Counted from the first letter of the stretch, positions 1 to 10,283 are shown. The stretch is DNA of 49,116 bases from Pseudomonadota bacterium (GCA_021849295.1 JAJZTA010000018.1:1-49116); one strand, 5' to 3'. The notes: generated from the letters alone by a model not told the origin. Numbers and translations: made by a program.

Positions 1-73
1 CGCCGCTATGCTCTCTTCACTATCGACGCAATGCCTCTGTCGTGCGGGCGCACTTGTGCAGTATCTGTCCCAT
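1..73 (-). pseudogene. IS481-like transposase, N-terminal fragment, frameshifted
   Basis: On the minus strand an ATG at 73 follows a strong GGAGG ribosome site 8 bases upstream. The reading begins MGQILHKCARTTEALRR, which resembles from memory the N-terminus of IS481-family transposases (MGQVLHGSARTTEAVRR). The frame then hits TAG/TGA. In another frame the next codons read DSEESIAA, as expected a few residues later in the family, so a small deletion has broken the gene. It runs off the left edge, so length, catalytic DDE residues and terminal repeats cannot be checked. The family call is from recall of the N-terminal pattern only. Confidence 0.5.
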
Positions 74-147
74 AGCTTGTCCCTCCGTATGCGGTTATAT
101 CTTATGCCACCATATCGTGGGACTAAATACCTAACAATATCATCTTG

Positions 148-789
148 ATGGATACGCTACTGAACGATGATGCCAACAATGCCGCCATCCATCAGGCTAT
201 CCAGCAGGCCGTTCACGAGGTCAAAGTGAATGGCCGCCTCAACCTTCAGGAGATCAACAAGATCGACAAAGCCGTCCAGTCGCCCAAGCTGGCGGCGGCG
301 ATGCAGAAGCTTGTGGACAACGACATCATCACGCAACAACAAGTGCCGTTCTTCATCCCGAGCGTGATCCAGATGGGGCTGCAGAACAATCACGGCAAAA
401 AGCTGACCGACACGCAGCAGCAAGACCTTCTCGATACGGTGAAGCACATGCAGACCACGGCTGCAATGGAGGCTGCCACTCCGCAAGCCGCCGTCAAGAT
501 CGGGCTGAAAAGCAGCCTCGTGCCTTATTTCAACAGTGCCAAGGTCGAAACCGGCGCAACCGGCACGCACATCACCTACACGCAAGCCAAGAGGGCGATA
601 AACTTCATGGAGCATCAGCACTTCGAAAAAGATGTGAAACCGAAGCTCGTCCTTGCCGGTGAAATTGGCGGCGGCGCTCTGGCTCTTGCGGGGGCTGCGG
701 CGGCTCTGGCGGCACTTAGGAGAAGACAGAAACATAAAGCCGTATCGGCGCCTACTTCACATGTACGGGCGCGTGCGCGTGGCCGATAA
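148..789 (+). CDS. hypothetical protein with C-terminal membrane helix
   Basis: Not recognised. The ATG at 148 is preferred over the in-frame TTG just before it; no clear ribosome site is visible. The 213-residue product is mostly hydrophilic and probably helical. Near the C-terminus there is an Ala/Gly/Leu-rich segment (GEIGGGALALAGAAAALAAL) followed by a basic RRRQKHK stretch, which looks like a single membrane anchor with a positive cytoplasmic tail. Its 3' end overlaps the end of the convergent membrane-protein gene by 38 bp. No enzymatic motif was seen. Confidence 0.65.
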   Translation: MDTLLNDDANNAAIHQAIQQAVHEVKVNGRLNLQEINKIDKAVQSPKLAAAMQKLVDNDIITQQQVPFFIPSVIQMGLQNNHGKKLTDTQQQDLLDTVKHMQTTAAMEAATPQAAVKIGLKSSLVPYFNSAKVETGATGTHITYTQAKRAINFMEHQHFEKDVKPKLVLAGEIGGGALALAGAAAALAALRRRQKHKAVSAPTSHVRARARGR

Positions 790-1030
790 TCCCCAGATGA
801 TAGAGCGCGTAGAAGATCACCGCGTATCCTATGACGTGAAAGACCGAGTGGATGATGCGCTTGAGCGCGAAGATCATCAAAAGGATCGACGGCGCGACGC
901 TGAGTATGCCGATATAGACCAGACGCGTGGCGGCCGGATGCACGCCCGCAAAAACGTGATAATAGAAGCACGCCCCCGCAATCGGAATCGGCAGGATATA
1001 GGCCAGAAAGAGAAAAAACGCTGCGATCAT
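752..1030 (-). CDS. small integral membrane protein
   Basis: About 92 residues from the ATG at 1030; a TTG at 1066 would add 12 hydrophilic residues. A GGGAG lies 11 bases before the ATG, which favours the shorter form slightly. Three hydrophobic segments are visible: one starting at the first Met, one around VYIGILSVAPSILLMIFAL, and one around VIGYAVIFYALYHLGIIG. The C-terminus is His-rich (GHAHAPVHVK). It converges on the preceding hypothetical gene and overlaps it by 38 bp. Function unknown. Confidence 0.6.
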   Translation of the reverse strand: MIAAFFLFLAYILPIPIAGACFYYHVFAGVHPAATRLVYIGILSVAPSILLMIFALKRIIHSVFHVIGYAVIFYALYHLGIIGHAHAPVHVK

Positions 1031-1169
1031 TAATTTAGCGGCTCCCGCATGTTCTTCATGCTTCAAAAATAATGCACTAAGATATTGATATTCACAAGCT
1101 TTTGCACGTTACGCTGTAATTTTTATTTACATAATAAATAAATTTTGATACCATACCTTAATATTGAAT

Positions 1170-1562
1170 ATGCATCGCATCAAAATTACATCGAAGGCAA
1201 AGTTTGATAACGTCGCCAGACAGAAAAGCGACGCGGGAAAGCAATCATTGCTCTTTAAAAAGTGGGCGATGAAGCGTGAATCCAAACGCTTCCATGAGTA
1301 TGCCTCAAAGGTTCAGGACTGCATAGAAATGATGACAGAGTTTTCGCAAACATCCGAGGACTCCCGTAAGATCGTTTTGAAGAGGGACGTTGCCATATCT
1401 CTCATCGGGTTGGCCTATGAGTTGAATGGCAAAGCCATTGACTTGAAATTTCTTCATGCAAAAAAGACGGCAAAAGCGTATGCGGATTATGCGGAAGAAG
1501 TGATTGGCGTTAAACGTGCCGTAAGTCCATGCCCTGATCTTTGGGCGAAAATCACCGTCTAA
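1170..1562 (+). CDS. hypothetical protein
   Basis: Not recognised. The ATG at 1170 is chosen over a TTG two codons earlier. The product is about 130 residues, basic and helical, with no signal peptide or membrane segment. The upstream 100 bases are very AT-rich and suit a promoter. The stop codon overlaps the end of kbl on the other strand by 4 bp, a tail-to-tail arrangement that supports both ends. Codon use is more AT-rich than that of kbl, so the gene may be a recent arrival. Confidence 0.6.
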   Translation: MHRIKITSKAKFDNVARQKSDAGKQSLLFKKWAMKRESKRFHEYASKVQDCIEMMTEFSQTSEDSRKIVLKRDVAISLIGLAYELNGKAIDLKFLHAKKTAKAYADYAEEVIGVKRAVSPCPDLWAKITV

Positions 1563-2755
1563 ATCACGTCTAACTTCCTTCCCACAGTCTCAAACGCCGC
1601 AATCGCCTTGTCGAGGTGCCCCGTTTCGTGCGCGGCGGACATTTGCGTGCGGATGCGCGCCTTGCCCTGCGGCACCACGGGGTAGGAGAAGGCGATCACG
1701 TAGACGCCTTCGTTGAGCATTTCATCGGCGAACTTTTTGGCCAGCGGCGCCTCATAAAGCATGACGGGCACGATGGGATGCTCGCCCGGCACGAGGTCGA
1801 AGCCCAGTTTCGTCATGCCGGCGCGGAAATACTGCGCATTGGCGCGGAGTTTTTCGAGCCGCTGCGGTTCTGACTTGATCAGTTCGATCGCGGCGATCGA
1901 GGACGCTACGATTGGCGGCGCCATGGTGTTCGAAAAAAGATAAGGCCGCGAGCGCTGGCGCAGCCAGCCGATAATTTCTTTCCGTCCTGACGTATAACCG
2001 CCGGACGCGCCGCCCAAAGCCTTGCCGAATGTGCCGGTGACGATATCGACTTTGTCCTGCACGCCGCAGCACTCGGGCGTGCCCGCGCCGGTTGCGCCGA
2101 TGAAGCCGACCGCATGGCTGTCGTCGACCATCACCAGCGCGTCGTATTTTTCGGCGAGGGCGCAGATGCCCTGCAGGTTGGCGATGATGCCGTCCATCGA
2201 GAAGACGCCGTCGGTGACGATCAGGCGGTAGCGCGTCGAGGCGGCATCTTTCAGCTGCGCCTCAAGGTCGTCCATATTGTTGTTCTTGTAGCGGAAGCGT
2301 TTGGCTTTGCAGAGACGGATGCCGTCGATGATGCTGGCATGGTTGAGCTCGTCGCTGATGACGGCGTCTTCTTCGCCCAATAGCGTCTCGAACAGGCCGC
2401 CGTTGGCATCGAAGCAGGAGGTGTACAAAATCGTGTCTTCGGTTTTGAGAAAATCGCTGACCGTTTTTTCCAGTTTTTTGTGCAAATCCTGCGTGCCGCA
2501 GATGAAGCGCACCGAGGCCATGCCGAGACCGTGATCGTCCAGCGCCTTATGCGCGGCGGCAATCAGCGTCGGGTGGTTGGCGAGGCCAAGGTAGTTGTTG
2601 GCGCACAGGTTGATGACTTTTCGGGAGTCATTGGCAGCCTGCACGCGGATTTCCGCATCCTGTGGCGAGACAATGATCCGTTCGGACTTGAAGAGGCCTT
2701 GCGTCTCGAGCGCCCCGGCTTCGGCGGCAAGGTGTTTTAAAATAGGCTTTGTCAT
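1559..2755 (-). CDS. kbl: glycine C-acetyltransferase (2-amino-3-ketobutyrate CoA ligase)
   Basis: PLP enzyme of the alpha-oxoamine synthase family. It cleaves 2-amino-3-oxobutyrate with CoA to glycine and acetyl-CoA, the second step of threonine degradation. The 398-residue length equals the usual Kbl length. Family signatures are present: [12 protein letters not shown] near 52-62, [10 protein letters not shown] around 209-218 with the PLP-contacting Asp and His, and [15 protein letters not shown] with the Schiff-base Lys at about 245. The partner threonine dehydrogenase gene (tdh), often adjacent, is not next to it here. The ATG at 2755 opens into a short divergent promoter gap shared with the next gene. 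Confidence 0.95.
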   Translation of the reverse strand: MTKPILKHLAAEAGALETQGLFKSERIIVSPQDAEIRVQAANDSRKVINLCANNYLGLANHPTLIAAAHKALDDHGLGMASVRFICGTQDLHKKLEKTVSDFLKTEDTILYTSCFDANGGLFETLLGEEDAVISDELNHASIIDGIRLCKAKRFRYKNNNMDDLEAQLKDAASTRYRLIVTDGVFSMDGIIANLQGICALAEKYDALVMVDDSHAVGFIGATGAGTPECCGVQDKVDIVTGTFGKALGGASGGYTSGRKEIIGWLRQRSRPYLFSNTMAPPIVASSIAAIELIKSEPQRLEKLRANAQYFRAGMTKLGFDLVPGEHPIVPVMLYEAPLAKKFADEMLNEGVYVIAFSYPVVPQGKARIRTQMSAAHETGHLDKAIAAFETVGRKLDVI

Positions 2756-2818
2756 GGCTTCCGGTGTAGCATATAAATCTAAGAAAGAACACGCGCTTGT
2801 ATTTTACGGAAGATTTCC

Positions 2819-3457
2819 ATGTATATAGACAATTTTGTTGTTAAAATCCGTGAGAAAGTCAGCGAACTTCAATCGGAATTTGAAAAGCTTGCCGAAGAGC
2901 GGCGCAAGAAATTCCACTACAGTCTGAAGCAGGGCAAGATCGTGTTCGAACAGGCGGCCGTGTTGCGTCACCGTTTGACACGGATGAAGCTGTCCAAATT
3001 CCTGATCGATTCCAAACTCGGCGCTTTTATTACCGCGCCGGTGATTTACAGTCTGATCATCCCGATCGCGATGCTGGATTTGTTCATGACCATATACCAG
3101 CATATCAATTTCCGCGTTTACCGCATTCCGCGTGTGAAGCGTTCCGAGTATGTGGTGATGGACCGGCAATATCTCGCCTACCTCAATATCATCCAGAAGG
3201 TAAACTGCATCTACTGCGAATACGCCAACGGTGTTATCGCCTATGCCCGCGAGATCGCCAGCCGTACCGAGCAGTTCTGGTGCCCGATCAAGCACGCCCG
3301 CAAGGTGATGGAAACACACAAGCGCTATGGCGATTTCCTTGATTACGGCGACGGCGAGAACTTCGGGTCGAAATACCGCGCCCAGCGCGAGAAGTGCCGT
3401 ATGCCTGACCCGCCCATGCGCGATGCGGCGAACGACGAGACGATGCCCGCGGTTTAA
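2819..3457 (+). CDS. conserved hypothetical protein with one hydrophobic segment
   Basis: A 212-residue protein with a good ribosome site (ACGGAAGA) before the ATG. The N-terminal 50 residues are charged and helical. Residues about 70-92 ([19 protein letters not shown]) form a likely membrane or monotopic segment. A compact Cys-containing block follows ([20 protein letters not shown], then WCPIKHA). The Cys pattern and aromatic residues look conserved enough for a metal or redox role, but I cannot name a family. It ends tail-to-tail with trhO with a 4-bp overlap. Confidence 0.75.
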   Translation: MYIDNFVVKIREKVSELQSEFEKLAEERRKKFHYSLKQGKIVFEQAAVLRHRLTRMKLSKFLIDSKLGAFITAPVIYSLIIPIAMLDLFMTIYQHINFRVYRIPRVKRSEYVVMDRQYLAYLNIIQKVNCIYCEYANGVIAYAREIASRTEQFWCPIKHARKVMETHKRYGDFLDYGDGENFGSKYRAQREKCRMPDPPMRDAANDETMPAV

Positions 3458-4425
3458 AATCTGTCTTCTTCGTCTTCGCAAAGGCTTCCGGCATGCTGGT
3501 GGTATTTCGCGCCGATATGCTTTTCGCCGCGGGCTTTCGCGAGCAGCATTTGCCTGTGGCGCTCGGCGGCTGCGGCTTTTTTCTCAGGCGTCAGGCTGTC
3601 GTGACAATGCGGGCAGGCGACGCCCTCGATATACTTCGTGCTTTTCCTGTCTTCCGCGCTGATCGGCAGCCGGCATGACGGGCAGAGGTCGTATGACCCC
3701 GGCTCCAGCCCGTGTTTGACCGTCACGCGGCGGTCGAAGACAAAGCATTCGCCCTGCCACAAACTGTCTTCCTGCGGCACAGTTTCGAGATACTTCAGGA
3801 TGCCGCCCTTGAGGTGATAAACTTCTTCGAAACCGAGTTTTTTCATGTAGGCCGAGGCCTTCTCGCAGCGGATGCCGCCGGTGCAGAACATGGCGACCTT
3901 TTTGTGCTTCTGGTTGTCGAGGTTGCGTTGCACATAGGAAGGAAATTCGCGGAAGCTTTGCGTCGCGGGGTTGACAGCGCCTTTGAACGTGCCGACGGCG
4001 ACTTCGTAATCGTTGCGCGTGTCAATCAGGATCGTGTCGGGATCGGAGATGATGTCGTTCCATGCGTCCGGATTCACGTAGGTGCCGACGGTTTCGTTCG
4101 GGTTCACGTCATCCAGCCCGATGGTGACGATCTCTTTCTTGAGCCGCACCTTCATCCGGTGGAACGGCGCGCCGTTGGCGTGCGACTCCTTGTGGTCGAG
4201 GGTTTCCAGCTCGGGATAAGACCGTAAAAAAGAGAGGAGCGCGTCGATGCCCTGCCGCGTGCCAGCGACGGTGCCGTTGATGCCTTCCGGTGCCAGCAGC
4301 AGCGTTCCGCAGATGTCGTTTTTCGCGCAGGCGTCCGCAATGTCTGCGCGCAGGGCGTTGAGGCCGGAGAGCGGAGCGAACTTGTACAGCGCCGCGACGA
4401 CATATCTTTCTCTATGGTGAGCCAT
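3454..4425 (-). CDS. trhO: rhodanese-domain tRNA uridine(34) hydroxylase
   Basis: TrhO/YceA family enzyme that makes 5-hydroxyuridine at the wobble position of some tRNAs. The ATG at 4425 gives 323 residues beginning [16 protein letters not shown]; a TTG at 4461 would only add an unlikely 12-residue leader. The N-terminal ferredoxin-like part (1-100) is followed by a rhodanese domain with the loop CTGGIRCEK, putting the active Cys at about 181. The C-terminal region has two CxxC pairs (CPSC about 248 and CPHC about 271) typical of the longer family members. It is convergent with the preceding gene and seems to be a single-gene unit. Confidence 0.92.
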   Translation of the reverse strand: MAHHRERYVVAALYKFAPLSGLNALRADIADACAKNDICGTLLLAPEGINGTVAGTRQGIDALLSFLRSYPELETLDHKESHANGAPFHRMKVRLKKEIVTIGLDDVNPNETVGTYVNPDAWNDIISDPDTILIDTRNDYEVAVGTFKGAVNPATQSFREFPSYVQRNLDNQKHKKVAMFCTGGIRCEKASAYMKKLGFEEVYHLKGGILKYLETVPQEDSLWQGECFVFDRRVTVKHGLEPGSYDLCPSCRLPISAEDRKSTKYIEGVACPHCHDSLTPEKKAAAAERHRQMLLAKARGEKHIGAKYHQHAGSLCEDEEDRF

Positions 4426-4472
4426 ATGCGTTTTATATCCCGTACGGCGGGGTAAGATCAATGCTTTTCAGC

Positions 4473-6656
4473 TTAGGCTTCGTCCTTGCCGACGACATGG
4501 AGGTTGTTCCGGACGAGCTCGCGGCGGTAGGTGGCGACATATTGCATGAATTTGTCCGAGGGCAGTGGGCGGCTGTACTGGAAGCCTTGCGCCTCGTCGC
4601 AACCCTGGTCCTTGAGGAAAGCGAGATGGAAAGCCGTTTCGACGCCCTCGGCCACGACTTTCACGCCGAGGCTGTGGCCGAGCGTGATGATGGTCTTGAC
4701 GATGGCGGCGTCTTCTTCGTTGATCAGCGCGTTGCGAATGAAGGATGGGTCGATTTTCAGGCGGTCGGCGTGGAAGGCGCGCAGCGCGGAGAGCGAGGAA
4801 TAGCCCGTGCCGAAGTCGTCGATGGCGATCCGTACGCCCAGTTCGTGCAACTGGCCGAGCGTATCGATGGACGTCTGGATGTCTTCCATGAATACGCTTT
4901 CTGTGATCTCGAGCTCGAGCAGGTGCGCATCGAACCCTGTTTCCTGCAGGATGCGCGAAATGGCGTTCACGAGGTCGCCATGATGGAATTGCACGGAGGT
5001 GATGTTCACGGCGACGGAGAGCACGGGGCCGCCGTGCTCCTGCCAGGATTTTGCGGTTTCGCAGGCGTGACGCAGCACCCATTCGCCGAGCGGAATGATC
5101 AGCCCGGTCTGCTCGGCGACCTGAACGAACTCTTCCAGCGGGACGAGATGGTTGCCTTCCGGGCTGTTGTCGGGCTGTTGCCAGCGCAACAGCGCTTCGG
5201 CGCCGACGATGGCGTCCGTGCCAAGATCGAATTGCGGGTGGAAATAAAGCTGCAACTGGTCGTTTTGCAGGGCTTCGCGCAAGTCGCCGAGCAGGCGGAA
5301 GCGCTGGTGCACTGCCATATCGAGATCGTCTGAATAATAGCGCACCGTGTCGTGGCCGTCGTCTTTGGCCCGACTGAGGGCGATGTCGGCGTTTTTCATG
5401 AGCGTGCGTGAATCGTGGCCGTCATAGGGGGCGTTGGCCACGCCGACGGAGACGCGGACTTTGAATTCTTCCTGAAGGATGTTGACCGGCGTTTCCAGCG
5501 CGTTCAGGAGCTGCTCCAGAGTGGCGGAACCGTCATTGTCCGCATAGTCGAGCAAGGTCATGACGGCGAACGAATCCGCGTTGAGGCGCGCCACGACGGC
5601 ATCCGGTGGCGCGGCGCCGAGCAGCCGCCTGCCAACGGCCTCCAGAAACCGGTCGCCGATTTCATGGCCCATGGTGTTATTGAGTTCCCTGAAATGGTCT
5701 ATGTCGATCAGGAACACGCTCAGACGCCTGTCTTCGCCTTTCACCTTGCGCTTGAGGGCTTCCTCAAGGTTGTCCATGAACAGCGTCCTGTTCGGCAGAC
5801 CGGTGAGGGTATCGTAATAGGCGAGGCGGTGGATGCGTTCTTCCGTCTGGCGCTCCATCTGTTTTATGTTCCAGGCATTTTTGCGGATCAGCCCATTGGC
5901 GATGCGCAAGGTGACGCCGATCTCGTCGCGGCCTTCCTTTCCCGCGCCGAGGATGTCGGGTTCCTTGGGGTTTTTCGCCGCGCTGAGGAGGTTTTTGCGC
6001 AACGTCAGTATGGGTTCGAGCAGCCACTGCCCGAGGACGAACATGAGAATGCTGGTCACCAGTCCGGTCATGAGGATGAAGATGACGATGGACCTTGCGA
6101 CATAATTTTTGATGGCCGGCGGAATATTCGAGGAATCTATCGTGGCGACAATGTTGAACGGGCTGTTTATGTCGGAGGGCGTGTAGAGGACTTCATATCT
6201 GCTTTTGTCGGCGGTCCAGTAGGTGGACAGACCGTGCTGCGGCGGCAGCGTCGTTTCCTCGCCGTAGGATATGATCTGGTTGCCGTCGAGGCCGTACAAG
6301 GTCAGGCCGCGGACGGGACTTGTGGCGATGATGCGGGTGGCGGACTTGTTGCTCAAGGGGATTTCTCCCTGCTGCAACAGGGCGGGCGTGACTTTCGTGA
6401 GATGCTGCATGAGGGCGGTACGGGCAACGGCTCTGAGTTGATCGAGCTGCGCCATTTGGAAATTCTGTTTTGAATAATAGAGGGCGACGCCCTGAATGAG
6501 GAAGATGACGGCGAAAACAGTCAGGGTGATGCGCCAACTGATGCGGCTGCGCCATACACGCGGCGCGGTGCCGCTCTGCAACTCGGGATCCTCCAATCCC
6601 TCTGCTGCCTTGTCGCGAAAAAGAGGTATTCGCCATTCAGACATTTTCTTTTTCAC
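4473..6656 (-). CDS. membrane GGDEF-EAL protein, probable c-di-GMP phosphodiesterase
   Basis: 727 residues from a GTG at 6656, with GGGGCAGG upstream; an ATG four codons in is possible. There are two membrane helices (about 43-61 and 188-210) bracketing a periplasmic sensor of about 125 residues. The GGDEF domain (about 280-440) has NADSF at 359-363 in place of GGDEF, so cyclase activity is unlikely. The EAL domain (about 455-710) is complete: EAL at 487-489, VAVNITSVQF, ELEITES, AIDDFGTGYSS, DRLKID, AEGVET and AQGF. I infer a c-di-GMP hydrolase, with the first domain possibly a GTP sensor. A close paralogue lies at 11745-13820, on the far side of the kinase and HDOD genes. Confidence 0.93.
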   Translation of the reverse strand: MKKKMSEWRIPLFRDKAAEGLEDPELQSGTAPRVWRSRISWRITLTVFAVIFLIQGVALYYSKQNFQMAQLDQLRAVARTALMQHLTKVTPALLQQGEIPLSNKSATRIIATSPVRGLTLYGLDGNQIISYGEETTLPPQHGLSTYWTADKSRYEVLYTPSDINSPFNIVATIDSSNIPPAIKNYVARSIVIFILMTGLVTSILMFVLGQWLLEPILTLRKNLLSAAKNPKEPDILGAGKEGRDEIGVTLRIANGLIRKNAWNIKQMERQTEERIHRLAYYDTLTGLPNRTLFMDNLEEALKRKVKGEDRRLSVFLIDIDHFRELNNTMGHEIGDRFLEAVGRRLLGAAPPDAVVARLNADSFAVMTLLDYADNDGSATLEQLLNALETPVNILQEEFKVRVSVGVANAPYDGHDSRTLMKNADIALSRAKDDGHDTVRYYSDDLDMAVHQRFRLLGDLREALQNDQLQLYFHPQFDLGTDAIVGAEALLRWQQPDNSPEGNHLVPLEEFVQVAEQTGLIIPLGEWVLRHACETAKSWQEHGGPVLSVAVNITSVQFHHGDLVNAISRILQETGFDAHLLELEITESVFMEDIQTSIDTLGQLHELGVRIAIDDFGTGYSSLSALRAFHADRLKIDPSFIRNALINEEDAAIVKTIITLGHSLGVKVVAEGVETAFHLAFLKDQGCDEAQGFQYSRPLPSDKFMQYVATYRRELVRNNLHVVGKDEA

Positions 6657-6953
6657 AGCCTGCCCCCGCAGATCCCCGTATGCGGTGTCCTAAAAGCACC
6701 ACATGATTTTATTGTAACTCTTTTTACTGAATTATTTATTAACAACTGAATAACGTTCAAAACAATGCCCACGATAATTAACGTTTTATTTACCTTATCG
6801 GAATAAAAGTCTCTTGTTTCTCAAATGGATATTATGGCTTGCCGGTGAAACTGCGGGCAAATCATGTGGATTTATTGCGGCCGTGATGTTAACCTTTACA
6901 AATTGAGTATACGGTTATTTCATCAGGAACGGCAGGCGAGAGTATAAGTAAAG
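6657..6953 (+). promoter_or_regulatory. divergent promoter region between GGDEF-EAL and histidine kinase genes
   Basis: About 300 bases with no convincing gene on either strand. The middle is AT-rich (runs such as TTATTTATTAACAACTGAATAA), which suits divergent promoters for the two signalling genes. I did not find a convincing -35/-10 pair or a named operator. Confidence 0.45.
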
Positions 6954-9083
6954 ATGGATAGTGACCCGTTTTCCGACCCTTCTACCAGTCGGCTGAGCCC
7001 TCCGGGCCCACAGGGCTCGTCTTTCAGAAAAAGAGCTGTTTTAAAAACCCGCACCAAGCTTTTGAGCATCTTCGTCCTGATGTTTCTCGGACTGTTCTAT
7101 TCTACCATGGTCATTGTCAGGCAGACGCGGGCCAGCAATAAGGCGATCGAAAGCCAAAGCCAGATCATGGCCAATCAGGCTGTCTTGTCCAATGCCATCA
7201 GTTGTTTCGGCGCGGTCAAATTCTGGTTCGCCGTTCTCGACAACGGGTTGCGCCAGACGCCCGTCAAACTGCCCGATCAGAGCGCCAAACGCGGTGTGAA
7301 GTGCAATCTCACCAGGTTCGGCGATTACCTGAAAAGTTTGCAGTCCTTTTCGCATAAGGGAGGCGATATCGAGAAGAGCTACGATCAGATGCGCGACCTG
7401 CCGCGCGTGGCGATGAAGGATTATATCAGCGGAGACGCTGCAAAAGGCAAACAGACGATGGACAAGGCCTATAGCAATATCTCGGTCATCGACGAGGATC
7501 TGGCGGAGATCGCATACAATATCAACCAGAATTCGTCGACGCTGTCCGCCCACGCCTTTTCGGAATCGGAGCGCTTTCGCAAGTTTCCGTTTCTGTTTCT
7601 TATTTTCGGCGTCGCGGGCATCCTCATGATCAACGCCGTGATCTTTTTCAATATCTTCAAGCCGATGGAGAATATCATCTCGACGATGGTCGATGCCAGC
7701 CAGAACCCGCACCACACCGAAAATTACATTATCAAGCACGACGGGGGCGCGGACGAAGTCGGCGAGGTCATCCTTGCCCTGAACAGTCTTTTGCTGCAGG
7801 TGCACGAAGGCTTTCGGCGCGCGGAAGACGCAGAACAGCAAAGCACGGCTGCCGCGCGGCAGCTGGACGCCATCTTCAACAGCGTGGCGGACGGGCTGAT
7901 TACTGTTAACGCGGAAGGCGAGATCGTAGCTTTCAACAAGAGCGCCTGCAGCATTTTCGGCTACGACAGGCAGTCTATCCGCAGCAAGAAGGTCGGCGAC
8001 TTTTTCCAGCCGAACACGGCAATACAATACATGCAGGATCTTCAGGACTTCATCAACGGCGGGGTCAGCAACTCCGTTGACGCGGGGCCGCAGGAGGTTA
8101 CGGGCGTGAGATCGGACGGCAGTGAATTCCCCATAGAGCTTGCGGTCACGAGCGTGCAGCGCGAGGACGGGCATCCGGTTTTCGTCAACGTCATCCGCGA
8201 TATTGCCTATCGCAAGGACCTCGAGCGTCAACTGGTGCAGGCGCAGAAGATGGAGGCGCTCGGCAGCCTCTCCAGCGGCATTGCGCATGAGATCAATACG
8301 CCGACGCAATACGTGCGCGATAACCTGAAGTTCCTGAACGAGGCGTTTCAGGCCTACGACGGGTTTTACAAGGACATCACCGACATCAAGGCGGGATTGC
8401 CTGCGCCCGCGCAGGAAACCATCGGCAAGATCGAGGAAACGCAGGACATCGGCTTTTTCCACGACGAGGCGCCGCAGGCGCTGGAGCAGTCTCTGGAAGG
8501 CGTCGGCCGGATCATTGAAATCGTCGGCGCCATTCGTGGCTTCAGCTATCCTGCGACCGAGGACATCGTTTACGTCGATCTCAACGAGGCGCTCAAGAAC
8601 ACGGTCATCGTTTCGCGTAACCAGTGGAAGCCTTTCACCGATATAAAGATGGATTTCGATCAAAGCCTGCCGCCGGTTCCCTGCATTCCCGGAAAGCTGA
8701 CACAGGTGATTTTGAATCTGATCGTCAATGCGACGCATGCCATCGAGGAAAAATCGGGCGATACGCCCGATCCGGACAACAATACGATCACCATTTCGAC
8801 TTCGGCGACCAAAAAGAAAGTGACGATCCGCGTCGCGGATACGGGCAGCGGCATCGCGAAAGAGAACATGAACAAGATTTTCAACCCGTTTTTCACAACC
8901 AAGGAAGTGGGCAAAGGCACGGGGCAGGGGCTGTCGATCTCCTACGACATCGTTGTCAAGAAGCATGGCGGCACGCTGTCGGTCGAGTCGGAGCCGGGCA
9001 AGGGCACGACGTTCACCATTGAGTTGCCGATGGAAGTCGCGAACGCAAAGCCGATGCAAAAACCCAGAAAATCCACGGCGTGA
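6954..9083 (+). CDS. membrane sensor histidine kinase with PAS domain
   Basis: 709 residues. The order is: cytoplasmic N-terminus, membrane helix about 35-55, extracytoplasmic helical sensor about 56-208, second helix about 211-233, HAMP-like linker, PAS domain about 300-415, and kinase core. The phospho-acceptor is in GIAHEINTP with His at about 445, close to the ZraS/NtrB-like HisKA type. The ATP domain has NLIVNATHA (N box, about 588-596), DTGSG (629-633), the NPFFTTK F box and GTGQGL (655-660). No receiver is fused. The REC-HDOD gene starts 13 bases after its stop, so that protein is the likely cognate regulator. Confidence 0.93.
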   Translation: MDSDPFSDPSTSRLSPPGPQGSSFRKRAVLKTRTKLLSIFVLMFLGLFYSTMVIVRQTRASNKAIESQSQIMANQAVLSNAISCFGAVKFWFAVLDNGLRQTPVKLPDQSAKRGVKCNLTRFGDYLKSLQSFSHKGGDIEKSYDQMRDLPRVAMKDYISGDAAKGKQTMDKAYSNISVIDEDLAEIAYNINQNSSTLSAHAFSESERFRKFPFLFLIFGVAGILMINAVIFFNIFKPMENIISTMVDASQNPHHTENYIIKHDGGADEVGEVILALNSLLLQVHEGFRRAEDAEQQSTAAARQLDAIFNSVADGLITVNAEGEIVAFNKSACSIFGYDRQSIRSKKVGDFFQPNTAIQYMQDLQDFINGGVSNSVDAGPQEVTGVRSDGSEFPIELAVTSVQREDGHPVFVNVIRDIAYRKDLERQLVQAQKMEALGSLSSGIAHEINTPTQYVRDNLKFLNEAFQAYDGFYKDITDIKAGLPAPAQETIGKIEETQDIGFFHDEAPQALEQSLEGVGRIIEIVGAIRGFSYPATEDIVYVDLNEALKNTVIVSRNQWKPFTDIKMDFDQSLPPVPCIPGKLTQVILNLIVNATHAIEEKSGDTPDPDNNTITISTSATKKKVTIRVADTGSGIAKENMNKIFNPFFTTKEVGKGTGQGLSISYDIVVKKHGGTLSVESEPGKGTTFTIELPMEVANAKPMQKPRKSTA

Positions 9084-9096
9084 CAGGGTTACCGAG

Positions 9097-10266
9097 ATGA
9101 AACCGTCCGTTCTTTTTGTCGACGATAACGAGAATATCCTGCAGGGGTTGCGACGCAACTTGCGCTCCGTTCATCGCGAGTGGGAAATGCGCTTTGCCAC
9201 GAACGGCGCCGAGGCGCTGAAGCTCATGGACGAGAAGCCCGTCGATGTCGTCGTATCGGACATCCGCATGCCGGTGAAGGACGGCGTCGCGCTTCTGACA
9301 GAGGCGCGCCAGAGACACGGCCAAAGCATTCGTCTCGTGTTGTCCGGACAATGCGATGAAAAGGATATTGCGCCGCTGCTGGAGGTCAGTCATCAGTATC
9401 TGGCCAAGCCGATGGACACTGACGTCATTATTTCCGCCATCAAGTCCATTCTGGAAGCGCAGAACCGCCTGCAGGACGCGGCCTTGAAAAAATTTATCAC
9501 TGGGCTTGCATCGCTGCCGTCGCGGCCGTCTTTGTATGCCGATATAACGTCGGAACTGCGCGGTGCGCGGCCGTCCGCGCAGGCGATCGAGCAGTTTTTG
9601 TTGCGCGACATCAGTCTTGTCGCCAAAATTTTTCAGGTCTTGAACTCGTCCTATTTCGGCACAAACGGCGACATCAACACCGTTTCCTTCATCTGGGAGG
9701 CTTTGGGTCTCGAGCGGATGAAGACGCTGATGCTGGGCGGCCATATCGCCATGCAACCGGACAAAACTTTGGAGAACGATCCGTTTATTGCGGAACTGTG
9801 GAACATGAGCCTGATGACGGCGCGTATCGCCCGCCTGATCGCCAAGGCCGAAGATCTGCCGAAAAAAACTTGCGATAAACTCTGGGTGGCGGGGCTGTTG
9901 CATGCCGTCGGCGCGGTAGCTCTATATGAATACCGGCGCGAGACGTCGGGAACAGTCGACAGCGCGGACTTGCTCGATGCCGCGCGGCCAGCGGATTCGT
10001 ATGTAGATGTCGGCACCTTTCTGGCCGTACTGTGGGGATTGCCCCATGATATACAGCATGTGATCCGTTGGCACGCCGCGCCGGAAAAGGCGGATGACGA
10101 CGGCGACAAAAACGTTCTGGCGATCGTCCACGTCGCCCGCGCGTTTGCCATCGCAAGGGAAGACCATTCCAAGGCGGAAGAGGACTATCTCCACATGGAA
10201 TTTCTGGAAGCCACAGGCGCCTCGGAGAAACTCGCCCGGTGGAAGACCGTTGCGGACACGCTATAA
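9097..10266 (+). CDS. response regulator, REC-HDOD
   Basis: 389 residues from the ATG at 9097. The frame is open upstream into the kinase gene, but receiver homology begins exactly at MKPSVLFVDDNENI. The receiver (1-125) has the acidic pair at 9-10, phospho-acceptor Asp55 (VVVSDIRMP), the LVLSG switch residue and the AKP lysine. The rest (about 150-385) is an HDOD domain (LPSRPSLYADI, SLVAKIFQVLNSSYFG), a catalytically dead HD-fold module found in signalling and motility regulators. It is co-transcribed with the kinase. The output is not DNA binding, so it probably acts by protein contact, perhaps on the neighbouring EAL enzymes (inference). Confidence 0.92.
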   Translation: MKPSVLFVDDNENILQGLRRNLRSVHREWEMRFATNGAEALKLMDEKPVDVVVSDIRMPVKDGVALLTEARQRHGQSIRLVLSGQCDEKDIAPLLEVSHQYLAKPMDTDVIISAIKSILEAQNRLQDAALKKFITGLASLPSRPSLYADITSELRGARPSAQAIEQFLLRDISLVAKIFQVLNSSYFGTNGDINTVSFIWEALGLERMKTLMLGGHIAMQPDKTLENDPFIAELWNMSLMTARIARLIAKAEDLPKKTCDKLWVAGLLHAVGAVALYEYRRETSGTVDSADLLDAARPADSYVDVGTFLAVLWGLPHDIQHVIRWHAAPEKADDDGDKNVLAIVHVARAFAIAREDHSKAEEDYLHMEFLEATGASEKLARWKTVADTL

Positions 10267-10283
10267 CCTGCTTTTATGAAGAC

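Noticed and set aside
7041-9158. Long minus-strand open frame (705 codons) opposite the histidine kinase
   Set aside because: It mirrors the kinase codons, is rich in Arg, His and Leu, and has no domain; the plus strand has all kinase motifs.
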